A DNA stretch of 64,000 bases from Klenkia brasiliensis (GTDB taxonomy: Bacteria > Actinomycetota > Actinomycetes > Mycobacteriales > Geodermatophilaceae), in assembly GCF_900100695.1 (NCBI RefSeq), contig NZ_FNCF01000007.1:1-64000 (forward strand), in the 5' to 3' direction. The notes under the pieces are model-generated. The model was not told the DNA's origin. It saw only the letters and a program-made list of their open reading frames with translations, and did no database searches. The position numbers and the translations under genes were made by a program. Shown here piece after piece: positions 38,119-48,683 of the stretch (position 1 is its first letter; every line of letters starts with the position of its first letter).

Positions 38119-38515
38119 CCCCGACCGCCGCGACGGCGAACGGGGCAGCGCCGTCGTCGACTTCGCCCTGGTCTCGGTGCTCGTCGTCGTCCTGCTGCTG
38201 GCGGTGCTGCAGGTGGCCGTCTACGTGCACGTCCGCAACGTCGCGACCTCCAGCGCGCAGGAGGGCGCCCGCTACGCGGCCAACGCCGACGTGCCGGCCT
38301 CGGCCGGGGCCGACCGGGCGCTGGAGGTCGTCGCCGCGGCCACCAGCACCCGCACCGCGGCGGGCCTGACCTGCACCGCCGGCCAGGAGACCGACGCCTC
38401 GGGGCTCGTGCTGGTCGTCGTCCGGTGCTCCGGGGCGGTGCCCAGCCTGCTCGCCGCCCTGGGTGACCTGCTCCCGCTGGAGGTCACCGGCCGGGCCGTG
38501 GAGGAGGGGCCGTGA
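38108..38515 (+). CDS. TadE-like pseudopilin
   Basis: A 135-residue protein. The TadE signature is GERGSAVVDFALVSVLVVVLLLAVLQVAVYVHVRNVATSSAQEGARYAA: a short charged leader, one membrane helix and a conserved A.EGAR segment. The rest is exported. TadE-type proteins are processed by the prepilin peptidase and assist pilus assembly. GTG 38108 overlaps the pilin gene end, and the end overlaps the next TadE gene by four bases. Confidence 0.85.
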   Translation: MAADPDRRDGERGSAVVDFALVSVLVVVLLLAVLQVAVYVHVRNVATSSAQEGARYAANADVPASAGADRALEVVAAATSTRTAAGLTCTAGQETDASGLVLVVVRCSGAVPSLLAALGDLLPLEVTGRAVEEGP

Positions 38516-38964
38516 GGGACCCCGGGGACGGCGAGCGCGGGTCGGCGATCGTGGAGTTCGTCTTCGTCGCGCTGGTCGTGTTCCTGCCGCTGGTCTACCT
38601 GGTCGCCGGGTTCTCCGCGGTGCAGCGCGGGGTCTTCGCCGCCGACGCGGCCGCCCGCGAGGCCGGCCGGGCCATCGGCACCGCCCCCGACCCGGTCACC
38701 GGGCAGGCCCGCGCGGAGGCCGCCGCCGCCCTGGCCGTCGAGGACCAGTCGGTGGCCGCGACCGACGTCCGGGTGGCTTACCTGCCCGCCGGGGTGGAGT
38801 GCACCGCCACCAACGGCGGCTACACCCCGGCGCTGGTGCCGGGGGAGGAGTTCAGCGTCTGCGTGACGGTCACCGTGCGGGTGCCGCTGCTGCCCGACTT
38901 CGTCGACGCGAACACCGCGACGGGCCAGTTCGTCGTCGAGCGCGACCGCTACGTCGACCCCTGA
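38512..38964 (+). CDS. Second TadE-like pseudopilin
   Basis: A 150-residue protein of the same type: GERGSAIVEFVFVALVVFLPLVYLVAGFSAVQRGVFAADAAAREAGRAIG, with the glutamate typical of pilin-like helices. The exported part is beta-rich (VRVAYLPAGVECTATNGGYTP, FSVCVTVTVRVPLLPDF) with two cysteines that could form a disulphide. It is last in the interrupted tad locus. Confidence 0.85.
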   Translation: MRDPGDGERGSAIVEFVFVALVVFLPLVYLVAGFSAVQRGVFAADAAAREAGRAIGTAPDPVTGQARAEAAAALAVEDQSVAATDVRVAYLPAGVECTATNGGYTPALVPGEEFSVCVTVTVRVPLLPDFVDANTATGQFVVERDRYVDP

Positions 38965-39067
38965 CCGCGGCACGCGTGGGGCTGGTGGGACGAGGACACA
39001 CCGATGCAACGTGCAACCGTGCTCGTCGGCACGCACGGACGCCCAGGCGTTCCCTAGGGTGGTCACC

Positions 39068-40840
39068 GTGTCGTCACCCGTCGTCCCCCTCGCGGACGGC
39101 GGCCGTGCGGGCGGGCACCGGTCCCGCCGTCCCGCACCCCCCGCTCCCGCGCTGCCCGCCGCGGTGCTGGACGCCCTGCCCGCGCCCACCGTGCTGCTGG
39201 ACTCCGAGGGCACGGTGCTGCTGCGCAACGCCGCGTGGGCGCAGGCCGACCTGGCCGGCACCGTGCTCCCGCTGGCGGTCGGGGACGACTACGCCGAGGC
39301 CGTGCTCTCCGCCCGGGACGACGACGACGTCCGGATGCTGCTCGACGGCCTGGGCGAGCTGACCGAGCGCGGCGGCGCCCCCGTCTCGGTGGACGTCGCC
39401 CTCGGCCCGGCCCCGGTGGGCCGCTGGGTGCACGTGCAGGCCGCCCGGCTGGACGACTCCGGCCAGCTGGTGGTCACCCACACCGACATCACCGCCAGCG
39501 TCGAGGCCGTCCGCGACAGCGCCCGCCGCGCGCTCTACGACCACCTCACCGACCTGCCCAACCGGGTGCACCTGCAGGAGCTGGTCGAGGCCGAGCTCGC
39601 CCGTGTCGACGGCCGGTCCACCGCGGTGCTGGTGCTCGACGTCGACGAGTTCAAGTCGGTCAACGACAGCCTGGGTCACGACGCCGGCGACCTGCTGATC
39701 CGGCAGGTCGCCTCCCGGCTCTCCCGCGCCGTCGGCGAGCTGGACACCGTCGGCCGGATGGGCGGGGACGAGTTCGTCGTGCTCGGCCGGGACGTCGACG
39801 CCGCCGGCGCGCACGCCCTCGCGCAGCGCTGCCGCGCGGTGTTCGCCGAGCCCTTCGCCCTCGCCGGCGCGATGGTGCCGCTGACCGCCAGCATCGGGGT
39901 TGCGGTCGCCGACGCCGGCACGCACACCGCCGCCGACCTGGTGCGCGACGCCGACCTGGCCAAGTACGCCGCCAAGGCCGCCGGCCGCAACACCGTCACC
40001 GCGTTCTCCGACGAGCTGCGGGCCAGCGCGCAGCGCCGGCTGCGGGTCACCAGCGAGCTCAGTGACGCCATCGACGCCGGCCAGATGGTGGTGCACTACC
40101 AGCCGCTGCTGCACCTGCGCACCCGCACCGTCACCGGCGTGGAGGCCCTCGTGCGGTGGGAGCACCCCGAGCGCGGGCTGCTGCCGCCGTCGGAGTTCGT
40201 GCCGGTCGCCGAGGCCAGCGGCCTGGTCGACGAGCTGACCCGCTGGGTGCTGGCCACCGTCGCCCGCGACGCCGCGGCGTGGGACGCGATGGGCCTGCCG
40301 CTGACCGCCGCGGTGAACATCAGCGCCACCCACATGGGCTCGGGCACCCTGGTCTCCGACGTCACCAGCGTGCTGGCCACCAGCGGGCTGCGCCCCGAGC
40401 GCCTGGTGCTGGAGCTGACCGAGACCAGCGTCGCCGAGGACCCCGAGCGCGCCGCCGAGCAGTTCGCCGAGCTGCGGGTGTCGGGCATCGAGGTGTCCAT
40501 CGACGACTTCGGCAGCGGCTTCTCCTGCCTGGGCCAGATCGTCTCCATGCCGGCCGGCATCCTCAAGATCGACAAGTCGCTGGTGCAGGGCATCGCCGGG
40601 TCGGGCCACAAGCAGGCCAGCCAGTCCGCCGCCGCGGTCGAGACCGTGGTCAGCCTGGCCCGCGCCTGCGGCATGCGCAGCGTCGCCGAGGGCGTGGAGA
40701 CCCCCGAGCAGCTGGCCACCGTCGCGGCGCTGGGCTGCACCTACGCGCAGGGCTTCGTCATCGCCCGGCCGATGCCCGCCGAGGACCTGCCGCGCTGGCT
40801 GGGCAGCCGCAGCCGCCGCCGCGCCGCCCTCACCGGCTGA
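39068..40840 (+). CDS. GGDEF-EAL cyclic-di-GMP enzyme
   Basis: A 590-residue protein. A PAS-like N-terminus (VLDALPAPTVLLDSEGTVLLRNAAW) and a linker lead to a diguanylate cyclase domain with RMGGDEFVVLG near residue 233, then a phosphodiesterase domain with GVEALVRWEHP near residue 359 and IDDFGSGFSCLGQI, KIDKSLVQG. Both active-site signatures look intact, so it could make and break c-di-GMP, or do one under PAS control. It has no membrane helix. It follows the tad genes by about 100 bases. c-di-GMP controls many pili, so a link is attractive but not shown. Confidence 0.9.
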   Translation: MSSPVVPLADGGRAGGHRSRRPAPPAPALPAAVLDALPAPTVLLDSEGTVLLRNAAWAQADLAGTVLPLAVGDDYAEAVLSARDDDDVRMLLDGLGELTERGGAPVSVDVALGPAPVGRWVHVQAARLDDSGQLVVTHTDITASVEAVRDSARRALYDHLTDLPNRVHLQELVEAELARVDGRSTAVLVLDVDEFKSVNDSLGHDAGDLLIRQVASRLSRAVGELDTVGRMGGDEFVVLGRDVDAAGAHALAQRCRAVFAEPFALAGAMVPLTASIGVAVADAGTHTAADLVRDADLAKYAAKAAGRNTVTAFSDELRASAQRRLRVTSELSDAIDAGQMVVHYQPLLHLRTRTVTGVEALVRWEHPERGLLPPSEFVPVAEASGLVDELTRWVLATVARDAAAWDAMGLPLTAAVNISATHMGSGTLVSDVTSVLATSGLRPERLVLELTETSVAEDPERAAEQFAELRVSGIEVSIDDFGSGFSCLGQIVSMPAGILKIDKSLVQGIAGSGHKQASQSAAAVETVVSLARACGMRSVAEGVETPEQLATVAALGCTYAQGFVIARPMPAEDLPRWLGSRSRRRAALTG

Positions 40841-40932
40841 GCCCGCCGCCGCCGGCGGAAAACCAGGCGCGCGCTGTCGGACCCCCTCCGTAGCGTGCGG
40901 GGCGACAGGGCAGGACGGCACGGACGACGGGG

Positions 40933-43900
40933 GTGGGCGGGGTGCGGCAGCACGCACCGCTGGGCTGGCGGCGGCTGGCCGGGCCCGGGTGCACCGTCGC
41001 CGCGGTCCTCGCCGTGGTGGCCGCGGTCGCCGAGACCCTCGGCACCGTCGCGGCCGGCCGCATCGCCGACGGCCCCACCGGCGCACTGCTCGCCGTCCTC
41101 GCCGTGCTGCTCGTCGGCTCCGCGCTGGCCGAGGTCGTCGGGCGCACCCTGTTCGCGACCGCGGTCGGCCGCGCCGAGGGCGTGCTGCGGGCCGACCTGC
41201 TCGACGCGGCGCTGCACCAGCCGCTGACCACGCTGGAGGGCCAGGGCGTCGGCGAGCTCATCGACCGGGTCGACGACGACACCCGCCAGCTGTCCACCCT
41301 GCTGCGCATCACCGGCTGGGCGATGGGCCGCGCGGTGCTCCGCTCGCTGCTGGCGTGGGTGGCCGCGGGCCTGGTCTGGTGGCCGGCCTGGATCGCCTTC
41401 CCGGTCGCCGCGGTGGTCGTGCTGGCCGCCGTCCGCCGGCTCACCCCGCGGCTGGCGGCGTCCAAGACCGTGGAGGAGGAGGCCTGGTCCGACGGCGCCG
41501 CGCAGCTCGAGGAGGCCGTGGCCGGCCGGGACGACGTCCGCACCTCGCTGGGCCAGCCGCACGTGCTCGCGCAGTTCGCCACCCGCTCGGCCGAGATCGT
41601 CCGGCGCAACGCGCGCACCTCGCGGATCGGCGCCCGGGTCGCGCTGCGCAGCGGCCTGGTGCTGCACGGCATGCTCGCCGCCCTCGCGCTGGCCGCCGTC
41701 GCGCTGGTCGACCGGGGCGCGCTCGACGTCGCCACCCTGGTCACCCTGTGGCTGCTGGTCACCACCTTCGTCGGCCGGCTCGACGAGGTGAACCACCACC
41801 TGCCCGAGATGCACGAGGGCATCGGCGCGCTCACCCGCATCCGCACGCTGATGTCGGCGCAGCCCGAGCCGCAGGGCGGTGCACCGCTCACCGGCGCCGG
41901 CATCGAGGTGCGCGACCTGGACTTCTCCTACCGCACCGAGGGCCACCGCGAGCCCTTCGCGCTGCAGGTCGCCCACTGGTCGGTGCCGGTGGGCACCACC
42001 TGCGCGCTGGTCGGCCGCAGCGGCGCGGGCAAGTCCACGCTGGCCAAGCTGCTCTCCCGCGCCGTCGACCCGCCGCCGGGCACGGTGCACATCGGCGGCG
42101 CGGACGTCACCACCCTGGACCTCGACCAGCTGCGGGCCGGCGTCGGCGTGGTCACCCAGCGCACCGAGCTGCTGGCCGCGACCCTCGCCGAGAACATCAC
42201 CCTGTTCGCCGACGTGCCCCGCGCCGACGTCGAGCGGGCGGTCGCCGAGCTGGGCATCGACAGCTGGGTGGCCTCGCTGCCCGACGGCCTGGACACCGTG
42301 CTCGGCCCGCGCGGGGTCACCCTGTCCGCCGGGCAGGAGCAGCTGGTCGCCTTCGCCCGGCTGCTGGTCCGCGACGTGCGGGTCGTCGTCCTCGACGAGG
42401 CGACCGCCCGGATGGACCCCACCACCGAGGAGCTGGTCACCCGGGCCGCGCGCCGGCTGCTGGCCGGGCGCACCGGCGTCGTCGTCGCCCACCGGCTGGG
42501 CACCACCCGCTGGTGCGACACCGTCGCCGTCCTGGACGGCGGCCGGGTGGTGCAGCAGGGCCCGCGCGCCGAGCTGGCCGCCACCCTCGGGCCCTTCCGG
42601 GACCTGCTGGTGGCCGCGGGCAGCGCGGGTGCGGTCGACGCCCCGCCGGCCCCCGCCGCGCCGGTGCAGCACGTCGGCCTGGTCGCCCGCACCGACCGCC
42701 GCGACCCGCGCCCGGCCCCGCCGGCACCCCGGGTGCGGCTGGCCTCGACCATCGCCCGGGTGCTGGTGGCCCACCCCCGGTGGGGCGTGCTGGGCACCTT
42801 CACCTTCCTGGCCGCCTCGCTGTGCGGCACCTACGGCGTGCTCACCGGCGCGCTGTGGGGCGACCTGGTCGCTGGGCTGCAGGCCGGCGAGGACCCGACC
42901 ACGGAGTCGGTGCTGCTGGCCGCCTCGCTGCTGGCCTCGTCGGTCTTCGTGGCCTGGGCGTTCCTGGTCTACCCGGTGTGGTGGACGGCGGTGACCCTGC
43001 GGCTGCGGCTGGCCGTGCTGCGCGGGCAGACCGAGCAGCGGCGGCTGGCCCGCACCCCGGCCGGGGAGGTCACCGCCCGGGCGCTGGACTCCGACCGGCT
43101 GATGAACTGGGCCGACCGCTGGGTCGACGTCGGCATCGGCGCCGCGGTCACCGCGGTCACCGTGGCGGTCACCGGCGAGCCGCTGGCCGGCGCGATCACC
43201 GGTGGCGTCATCGTCGGGTCGGTGCTGGTCGCCTTCCTCGGCGCCCCCGCCGCGGGCCGCGCCGGCCGGCTGGCCGGGGACCGCCGCGCCGCCTTCGGCC
43301 GGGCGCTGGCCTCGGCGCTGGAGGCCGTCCGCACGGTCAAGCTGGCCGCGGCCACCGGGCCGGTGCAGCGCCACCTGGAGGCCGTCGACGCCCGCCGGGT
43401 GCAGGCCACGGTCCGGGAGACCCGCATCCGCACGATGCTGGAGGGCACCGCCGTCGTCCTCGTGCAGGTCGGCATCGTCGCCGCCTGGGGGCTGTACCTG
43501 CTCGACGTCTGGGGCCTGGCGACCGCGCTGACCGTCACCACCGCCGTCTCCGGTGCGGCCTGGTACGGCATCACCGCCGGGCTGGCCGTGGTCGAGCGGC
43601 CCATCGCCGGGGCCTGGCTGCGGGAGGCCACCGCGCTGGCCGGCCGCGACGACCTGGTCGGCCTGCCGCCCGAGGTCGACCTGGTCACCGGGGCCGCGCC
43701 CCCGCCGCCGGACGCCGACCGGGTCCCGCTGCGCCACCTGGAGCTCGCCGACGTCACCGCCGTGCACGACGACGGCACGGTGGGCGTCGCCGGCGTCGAC
43801 CTCGACGTCCCGGCGGGCTCCCTGACCTTGCTGGTCGGCCGGGTGGGGTCGGGCAAGTCCAGCCTGCTGGCGGCCCTGGCCGGCCTGGTCGACCACGAGG

Positions 43901-44409
43901 GCGCGATCCGCTGGAACGGGACCGAGGTCGGCGACCCCCAGCTGTTCCTGCGGCCCGGCCAGGTCGCGCACGTCGCCCAGGTGCCGCGGGTGCTGTCGGG
44001 CACCATCACCGACAACGTCGCCCTCGGCCACGCCCGCGAGATCGGCGGTGCGCTGGCCGACGCCCGGCTGGAGCGCGACGTCGCCGACGCCGGGGGAGTG
44101 GGCGCGCTGGTCGGCCACCGCGGGGTGCGGCTGTCCGGCGGCCAGGTGCAGCGCCTGGCCCTGGCCCGGGCGCTGGCCACCGACGCCGAGCTGGTGCTGG
44201 CCGACGACGTGTCCTCCGCCCTGGACGCCCGCACCGAGCTCGAGCTGTGGGGCGCGCTGCGCGAGCGGGGTGCCACCGTGGTCGGTGCGAGCTCCAAGCG
44301 GGCCGCGCTGGCGCTGGCCGACCGGGTCGTCGTGCTCGACGGCGGGCGGGTGGCGGCGTCGGGTCCGTGGGCCGAGCTGTCCCGGGAGTGGGGCCACCTC
44401 GCCGGCTGA
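40933..44409 (+). CDS. Fused full-length ABC exporter with one degenerate ATP site
   Basis: A 1158-residue protein: membrane domain, ATPase, membrane domain, ATPase. ATPase 1 has Walker [10 protein letters not shown], signature LSAGQEQ, Walker B VVVLDEA and an H-loop VVAHR. ATPase 2 has [16 protein letters not shown], Walker B LVLADDV (Asp in place of the catalytic Glu) and no H-loop histidine (VVGASSKR). All weak elements fall in one composite ATP site, as in heterodimeric exporters of the CydDC/TM287-288 kind. Substrate unknown. GTG 40942 is an alternative start. Confidence 0.85.
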   Translation: MGGVRQHAPLGWRRLAGPGCTVAAVLAVVAAVAETLGTVAAGRIADGPTGALLAVLAVLLVGSALAEVVGRTLFATAVGRAEGVLRADLLDAALHQPLTTLEGQGVGELIDRVDDDTRQLSTLLRITGWAMGRAVLRSLLAWVAAGLVWWPAWIAFPVAAVVVLAAVRRLTPRLAASKTVEEEAWSDGAAQLEEAVAGRDDVRTSLGQPHVLAQFATRSAEIVRRNARTSRIGARVALRSGLVLHGMLAALALAAVALVDRGALDVATLVTLWLLVTTFVGRLDEVNHHLPEMHEGIGALTRIRTLMSAQPEPQGGAPLTGAGIEVRDLDFSYRTEGHREPFALQVAHWSVPVGTTCALVGRSGAGKSTLAKLLSRAVDPPPGTVHIGGADVTTLDLDQLRAGVGVVTQRTELLAATLAENITLFADVPRADVERAVAELGIDSWVASLPDGLDTVLGPRGVTLSAGQEQLVAFARLLVRDVRVVVLDEATARMDPTTEELVTRAARRLLAGRTGVVVAHRLGTTRWCDTVAVLDGGRVVQQGPRAELAATLGPFRDLLVAAGSAGAVDAPPAPAAPVQHVGLVARTDRRDPRPAPPAPRVRLASTIARVLVAHPRWGVLGTFTFLAASLCGTYGVLTGALWGDLVAGLQAGEDPTTESVLLAASLLASSVFVAWAFLVYPVWWTAVTLRLRLAVLRGQTEQRRLARTPAGEVTARALDSDRLMNWADRWVDVGIGAAVTAVTVAVTGEPLAGAITGGVIVGSVLVAFLGAPAAGRAGRLAGDRRAAFGRALASALEAVRTVKLAAATGPVQRHLEAVDARRVQATVRETRIRTMLEGTAVVLVQVGIVAAWGLYLLDVWGLATALTVTTAVSGAAWYGITAGLAVVERPIAGAWLREATALAGRDDLVGLPPEVDLVTGAAPPPPDADRVPLRHLELADVTAVHDDGTVGVAGVDLDVPAGSLTLLVGRVGSGKSSLLAALAGLVDHEGAIRWNGTEVGDPQLFLRPGQVAHVAQVPRVLSGTITDNVALGHAREIGGALADARLERDVADAGGVGALVGHRGVRLSGGQVQRLALARALATDAELVLADDVSSALDARTELELWGALRERGATVVGASSKRAALALADRVVVLDGGRVAASGPWAELSREWGHLAG

Positions 44410-44446
44410 GGCGGGGCGCACCCGGTCGCGACTACTCTCGACCCTC

Positions 44447-45562
44447 GTGGCTGCCGACTTCTCCTCCCGCCTGGACGACCTCAACGGCACCCTGGCCTCC
44501 ATCGAGGCCGTGATGAAGCTCGACGACCTGCGCGACGAGATCCGCGACCTCGAGCAGCAGGCCGGTGCCCCCGACCTGTGGGACGACGTCGAGGCCGCGC
44601 AGAAGATCACCTCCCGGCTGTCCTACCTGCAGGGCGACCTGCGCCGGGTCGAGGAGCTGCGCAGCCGCATCGACGACGCCGCCGTGCTGTGGGAGATGGC
44701 CGCCGAGGAGGACGACGAGGCCACCCGCGCCGAGGCCGAGCGCGAGGTCGAGAGCCTGCAGAAGTCCATCGAGGAGCTCGAGGTCCGCACCCTGCTGAGC
44801 GGGGAGTACGACAGCCGCGAAGCACTGGTCACCATCCGCTCCGAGGCCGGTGGCGTCGACGCCGCGGACTTCGCCGAGATGCTGCTGCGCATGTACCTGC
44901 GCTGGGCCGAGCGCAAGGGCTACCCGACCGAGGTCTACGACACCTCCTACGCCGAGGAGGCCGGCATCAAGTCGGCCACCTTCGCCGTGAAGCAGCCCTA
45001 CGCCTACGGCACGCTGTCGGTCGAGCAGGGCACCCACCGGCTGGTGCGCATCTCGCCCTTCGACAACCAGGGACGCCGGCAGACCTCCTTCGCCGGCGTC
45101 GAGGTGCTCCCGGTCGTCGAGCAGACCGACCACGTCGACATCCCCGAGAACGAGATCCGGGTCGACGTCTTCCGCTCCTCGGGCCCCGGTGGCCAGTCGG
45201 TCAACACCACCGACTCCGCCGTCCGGCTGACCCACATCCCCACCGGCATCGTGGTGTCCTGCCAGAACGAGAAGTCCCAGATCCAGAACCGCGCCGCGGC
45301 GCTGCGCGTGCTGCAGGCCCGGCTGCTGGTGGTCCGGCAGGCCGAGCAGAAGGCCGAGCTCGACGCGCTCAAGGGCGAGGGCAGCAGCTGGGGCAACCAG
45401 ATGCGCTCCTACGTGCTGCACCCGTACCAGATGGTCAAGGACCTGCGCACCGAGACCGAGAGCGGCAACCCCTCCACCGTCCTCGACGGCGAGATCGACG
45501 CCTTCATCGAGGCCGGGATCCGGTGGCGCAAGGAGCAGGAGAGCGCAACCGACGAGGTGTGA
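44447..45562 (+). CDS. prfB: Peptide chain release factor 2
   Basis: A 371-residue RF2 that ends translation at UGA and UAA. The stop-codon reading tripeptide SPF lies in [16 protein letters not shown], and the peptidyl-tRNA hydrolysis motif in [20 protein letters not shown]. The N-terminal domain is helical ([17 protein letters not shown]). The frame is continuous, without the UGA frameshift seen in E. coli. GTG 44447 is the likely start. It leads the conserved prfB-ftsE-ftsX-smpB cluster. Confidence 0.96.
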   Translation: MAADFSSRLDDLNGTLASIEAVMKLDDLRDEIRDLEQQAGAPDLWDDVEAAQKITSRLSYLQGDLRRVEELRSRIDDAAVLWEMAAEEDDEATRAEAEREVESLQKSIEELEVRTLLSGEYDSREALVTIRSEAGGVDAADFAEMLLRMYLRWAERKGYPTEVYDTSYAEEAGIKSATFAVKQPYAYGTLSVEQGTHRLVRISPFDNQGRRQTSFAGVEVLPVVEQTDHVDIPENEIRVDVFRSSGPGGQSVNTTDSAVRLTHIPTGIVVSCQNEKSQIQNRAAALRVLQARLLVVRQAEQKAELDALKGEGSSWGNQMRSYVLHPYQMVKDLRTETESGNPSTVLDGEIDAFIEAGIRWRKEQESATDEV

Positions 45563-45614
45563 GACTCGGCGAGCCGACCAGGATGACCAGGTTCGGCGGG
45601 TACGGTCATCTCCC

Positions 45615-46304
45615 GTGATCGAACTGCAACACGTCACCAAGGTCTACCCGACGTCGCCCCGGCCGGCCCTGGACGACGTCTCCATGGAGATCGACAAGGG
45701 CGAGTTCGTCTTCCTCATCGGGTCCTCCGGTTCGGGCAAGTCCACCTTCCTGCGGCTGCTGCTGAAGGAGGACAACCCGACCAAGGGCACCATCAAGGTC
45801 AACGACAAGACCTTGAACACCATGAGCAAGTGGCAGGTGCCCAAGCTGCGCCGCACGATGGGCTGCGTCTTCCAGGACTTCCGGCTGCTGCGCAACCGCA
45901 CGGTGGCCGAGAACGTGGCCTTCGCCCTCGAGGTGATCAACAAGCCCCAGCGGACCATCCGCCGGGTCGTCCCCGAGGTGCTGGAGATGGTGGGCCTGGA
46001 GGGCAAGGCCGAGCGGCTGCCCAACGAGCTCTCCGGTGGTGAGCAGCAGCGCGTGGCCATCGCCCGCGCGTTCGTCAACCGCCCCCTGGTGCTGCTGGCC
46101 GACGAGCCCACCGGCAACCTGGACCCCGAGACCAGCCAGGGCATCATGCTGCTGCTGGAGCGGATCAACCGCACCGGCACCACCGTGGTGATGGCCACGC
46201 ACGACTACCACATCGTGGACTCGATGCGCCGCCGCGTGATCGAGCTCAACGACGGCCAGGTGTCCCGCGACCAGTCCCGCGGCGTCTACGGCGTCGGCCG
46301 CTGA
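45615..46304 (+). CDS. ftsE: Cell division ATP-binding protein FtsE
   Basis: A 229-residue ABC ATPase. Walker [10 protein letters not shown] at about residues 36-44, signature [15 protein letters not shown], Walker [12 protein letters not shown] and an H-loop ATHDYHIV. With FtsX it forms a transmembrane complex that turns on peptidoglycan hydrolases at the division site. The GTG start is 52 bases after prfB, and ftsX begins 33 bases after the stop. Confidence 0.96.
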   Translation: MIELQHVTKVYPTSPRPALDDVSMEIDKGEFVFLIGSSGSGKSTFLRLLLKEDNPTKGTIKVNDKTLNTMSKWQVPKLRRTMGCVFQDFRLLRNRTVAENVAFALEVINKPQRTIRRVVPEVLEMVGLEGKAERLPNELSGGEQQRVAIARAFVNRPLVLLADEPTGNLDPETSQGIMLLLERINRTGTTVVMATHDYHIVDSMRRRVIELNDGQVSRDQSRGVYGVGR

Positions 46305-46337
46305 GCCCGGCACCCACACGAATCCTCGAAGGAACCC

Positions 46338-47222
46338 ATGCGCGTCAACTTCGTCCTCTCCGAGGTGGCCACCGGGCTGCGTCGCAACCTGACCATGACG
46401 GTCGCCATGATCCTGACGACCGGCATCTCGCTGGCGCTCATGGGCACCGGCCTGGTCATCGCCAACATGATCAGCGACATGCGGGCGATCTACTACGACA
46501 AGGTCCAGGTCTCGATCTACCTGACCGACGACGTGACCGACCAGCAGCGCGACGCGATCGCGGCGCAGCTGGACGCCTCGCCCGAGGTCAAGAGCTACCT
46601 CTACGAGTCCAAGCAGGAGGCCTACCAGCGGTTCACCGAGCAGTTCTCCCAGCAGCCCGCGCTGGTCGAGAACACCGACCCGAACGCGCTGCCGGAGAGC
46701 TTCCGGGTCGAGCTGGTCAACCCCGAGCGGTACTCGGTGATCGCCGCGGAGTTCCCCAACGGCCAGAACGGCGTGGACCAGGTGCGCGACGAGGGCGACT
46801 TCCTGGACCGCCTGTTCAGCCTGCTCAACGGGGCCCGCAACGCCACGATCGCGGTGGCCGTCGTGCAGGCCCTGGCCGCGTTGCTGCTGATCTCCAACAC
46901 GATCCAGCTCGCGGCCTTCAACCGGCGCAACGAGACCAACATCATGCGGCTGGTCGGCGCCTCGCGCTGGTACACCCAGCTGCCCTTCATCCTCGAGGCG
47001 GCACTGGCCGGGTTCCTGGGCGCGGTGCTGGCCACGGTGGGCCTGGTGCTGACCAAGGTGCTGTTCATCGACCGCACCCTGGCCGGGCCGATCCGCGCCG
47101 GGATCATCCCGCCGGTCGACTGGGGCGTCATCGCCACCATCAGCCCGATCATCGCCGCGGCCGGCGTCGGCCTCGCCGCGATCGCGGCCTACGTGACCCT
47201 GCGGCTCTACGTCCGGCTCTAG
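46338..47222 (+). CDS. ftsX: Cell division protein FtsX
   Basis: A 294-residue membrane protein with four segments: one near residues 20-45 (AMILTTGISLALMGTGLVIAN), a large external loop, then three C-terminal segments from VQALAALLLISNTIQLAAF on. MRLVGASRWYTQLPFILEAALAGFLGA is the conserved cytoplasmic coupling region for FtsE. GAAGGAA precedes the ATG. Partner of FtsE. Confidence 0.95.
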   Translation: MRVNFVLSEVATGLRRNLTMTVAMILTTGISLALMGTGLVIANMISDMRAIYYDKVQVSIYLTDDVTDQQRDAIAAQLDASPEVKSYLYESKQEAYQRFTEQFSQQPALVENTDPNALPESFRVELVNPERYSVIAAEFPNGQNGVDQVRDEGDFLDRLFSLLNGARNATIAVAVVQALAALLLISNTIQLAAFNRRNETNIMRLVGASRWYTQLPFILEAALAGFLGAVLATVGLVLTKVLFIDRTLAGPIRAGIIPPVDWGVIATISPIIAAAGVGLAAIAAYVTLRLYVRL

Positions 47223-47261
47223 GACGGTTCCGGGTGGCGGGGGCCCACTAACCTGGGCCCC

Positions 47262-47738
47262 ATGCCACGCGAACAGGGGCGCAAGTTCATCGCCCAGAAC
47301 AAGAAGGCGCGGCACGACTACTCGATCCTCGACACCTACGAGGTCGGCCTGGTGCTGACCGGCACGGAGGTCAAGAGCCTGCGCCAGGGTCGTGCCTCGC
47401 TGGTCGACGGCTTCGCCATGGTCGAGGACGGCGAGGTGTGGCTGCACCACGTGCACATCCCGGAGTACACCGAGGGCACCTGGACCAACCACACGCCCCG
47501 GCGCAAGCGGAAGATCCTCATGCACCGCGCCGAGATCGAGAAGCTGATCGGCAAGACCAAGGAGGGCGGGCTCACCCTGGTCCCGCTCGACCTGTACTTC
47601 AAGGACGGCCGGGCCAAGGCCACCCTCGCGCTCGCCAGGGGCAAGAAGACCTACGACAAGCGCCAGGACCTCGCCGAGCGCGACAGCCGCCGCGAGATGG
47701 AACGCGCCTTCGGCCGCTACGTGAAGGGCCGCCGCTGA
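47262..47738 (+). CDS. smpB: SsrA-binding protein SmpB
   Basis: A 158-residue trans-translation factor. Family signatures are [53 protein letters not shown], and [15 protein letters not shown], with the basic tail [22 protein letters not shown]. It brings the tmRNA at 55790 into stalled ribosomes. The stop overlaps the next start codon. Confidence 0.97.
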   Translation: MPREQGRKFIAQNKKARHDYSILDTYEVGLVLTGTEVKSLRQGRASLVDGFAMVEDGEVWLHHVHIPEYTEGTWTNHTPRRKRKILMHRAEIEKLIGKTKEGGLTLVPLDLYFKDGRAKATLALARGKKTYDKRQDLAERDSRREMERAFGRYVKGRR

Positions 47739-48673
47739 TGGCCGACCGGATGCGGGGCATCGCCTACGACGGGTTCGGCGGCGTGGAGGTCCTGCGGCTG
47801 CGCGAGGACCTGCCGGTCCCGCCGGTCGGGCCCGACACCGTGCTGGTGCGGGTGCACGCCGCCGGGGTCAACCCGGTCGACATGGCGATCCGCGCCGGCG
47901 GGCTCGCCGGGGCCTTCCCGCACCACTTCCCGGTCGTGCCCGGCTGGGACGTCTCCGGCGTGGTGGAGAAGGTCGGCCCCGCGGTCACCTCGGTCGCCCC
48001 CGGTGACGAGGTGTTCGGCTACGTCCGCCGGGACGACGTCGGCCTGGGCACCTGCGCCGAGTACGTCGCCGCGCCGCAGCGGTGCGTGGCGCACAAGCCG
48101 CAGTCGCTGTCCTTCGCCGAGGCCGGGGCGCTGCCGCTGGCCGGGCTGACCGCCTACCAGGCGCTGACCGAGGCGCTCGACGTCGGCGAGGGCGACCGGG
48201 TGCTGGTGCACCGGGCGTCGGGCGGGGTGGGCTTCAACGCCGTGCAGATCGCCGTCGCGCTGGGCGCGCACGTCATCGGCACGTCGAGCGCGAAGAACCA
48301 CGGCTTCCTGCGGGACGCCGGGTGCGCGGAGGTGTTCGACTACGCCGACGGCCCGCTCTCGCAGCAGCTGTCCGAGCCGGTGGACGCCGTCCTGGACCTG
48401 GTCGGCGGGGCCACGCTGGCCGACGCGCCCGACCAGGTGCGCGACCCCTCCCGCATCGCCTCGGTCGTCGACCCCGCGGTCAACGACCTCGGCGGGCAGT
48501 ACGTGTTCGTGCGGCCCGACCCGCACGACCTCGAGGAGCTGGCCCGGTTGGCCGACGACGGCCAGCTGCGCGTCCCGGTGGCCAAGGCGTTCCCGCTGGA
48601 GCGCACCGCCGAGGCCCAGGAGCTGGTCGCCGCCGGCCACGTCCGCGGCAAGGTCGTCGTCACCCTGCGATGA
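47738..48673 (+). CDS. MDR-family NADPH-dependent oxidoreductase
   Basis: A 311-residue zinc-free quinone-oxidoreductase-like enzyme. The N-terminal half has VHAAGVNPVDMAIRAGG and VVPGWDVSGVVEKVG, and the nucleotide-binding half has VLVHRASGGVGFNAVQIAVALGAHVIGTSS. ATG 47738 overlaps the smpB stop, so it may be translated with it, although function is unrelated. Substrate unknown. Confidence 0.85.
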   Translation: MADRMRGIAYDGFGGVEVLRLREDLPVPPVGPDTVLVRVHAAGVNPVDMAIRAGGLAGAFPHHFPVVPGWDVSGVVEKVGPAVTSVAPGDEVFGYVRRDDVGLGTCAEYVAAPQRCVAHKPQSLSFAEAGALPLAGLTAYQALTEALDVGEGDRVLVHRASGGVGFNAVQIAVALGAHVIGTSSAKNHGFLRDAGCAEVFDYADGPLSQQLSEPVDAVLDLVGGATLADAPDQVRDPSRIASVVDPAVNDLGGQYVFVRPDPHDLEELARLADDGQLRVPVAKAFPLERTAEAQELVAAGHVRGKVVVTLR

Positions 48674-48683
48674 CGGCGCCCCG

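Noticed and set aside
39068-40840. GGDEF-EAL gene as part of the prophage
   Set aside because: It lies outside attR and after the host tadE genes. Its linkage and strand fit the host chromosome.
40741-44610. Minus-strand open frame of 1289 codons
   Set aside because: It is a shadow of the fused ABC exporter on the plus strand. Its composition is low-complexity (Gly, Gln, Arg, His runs) without domains, as usual for antisense frames in very GC-rich DNA.
44447-45562. Programmed frameshift in prfB
   Set aside because: The reading frame is continuous through the N-terminal region; no in-frame UGA with a slip site is present.
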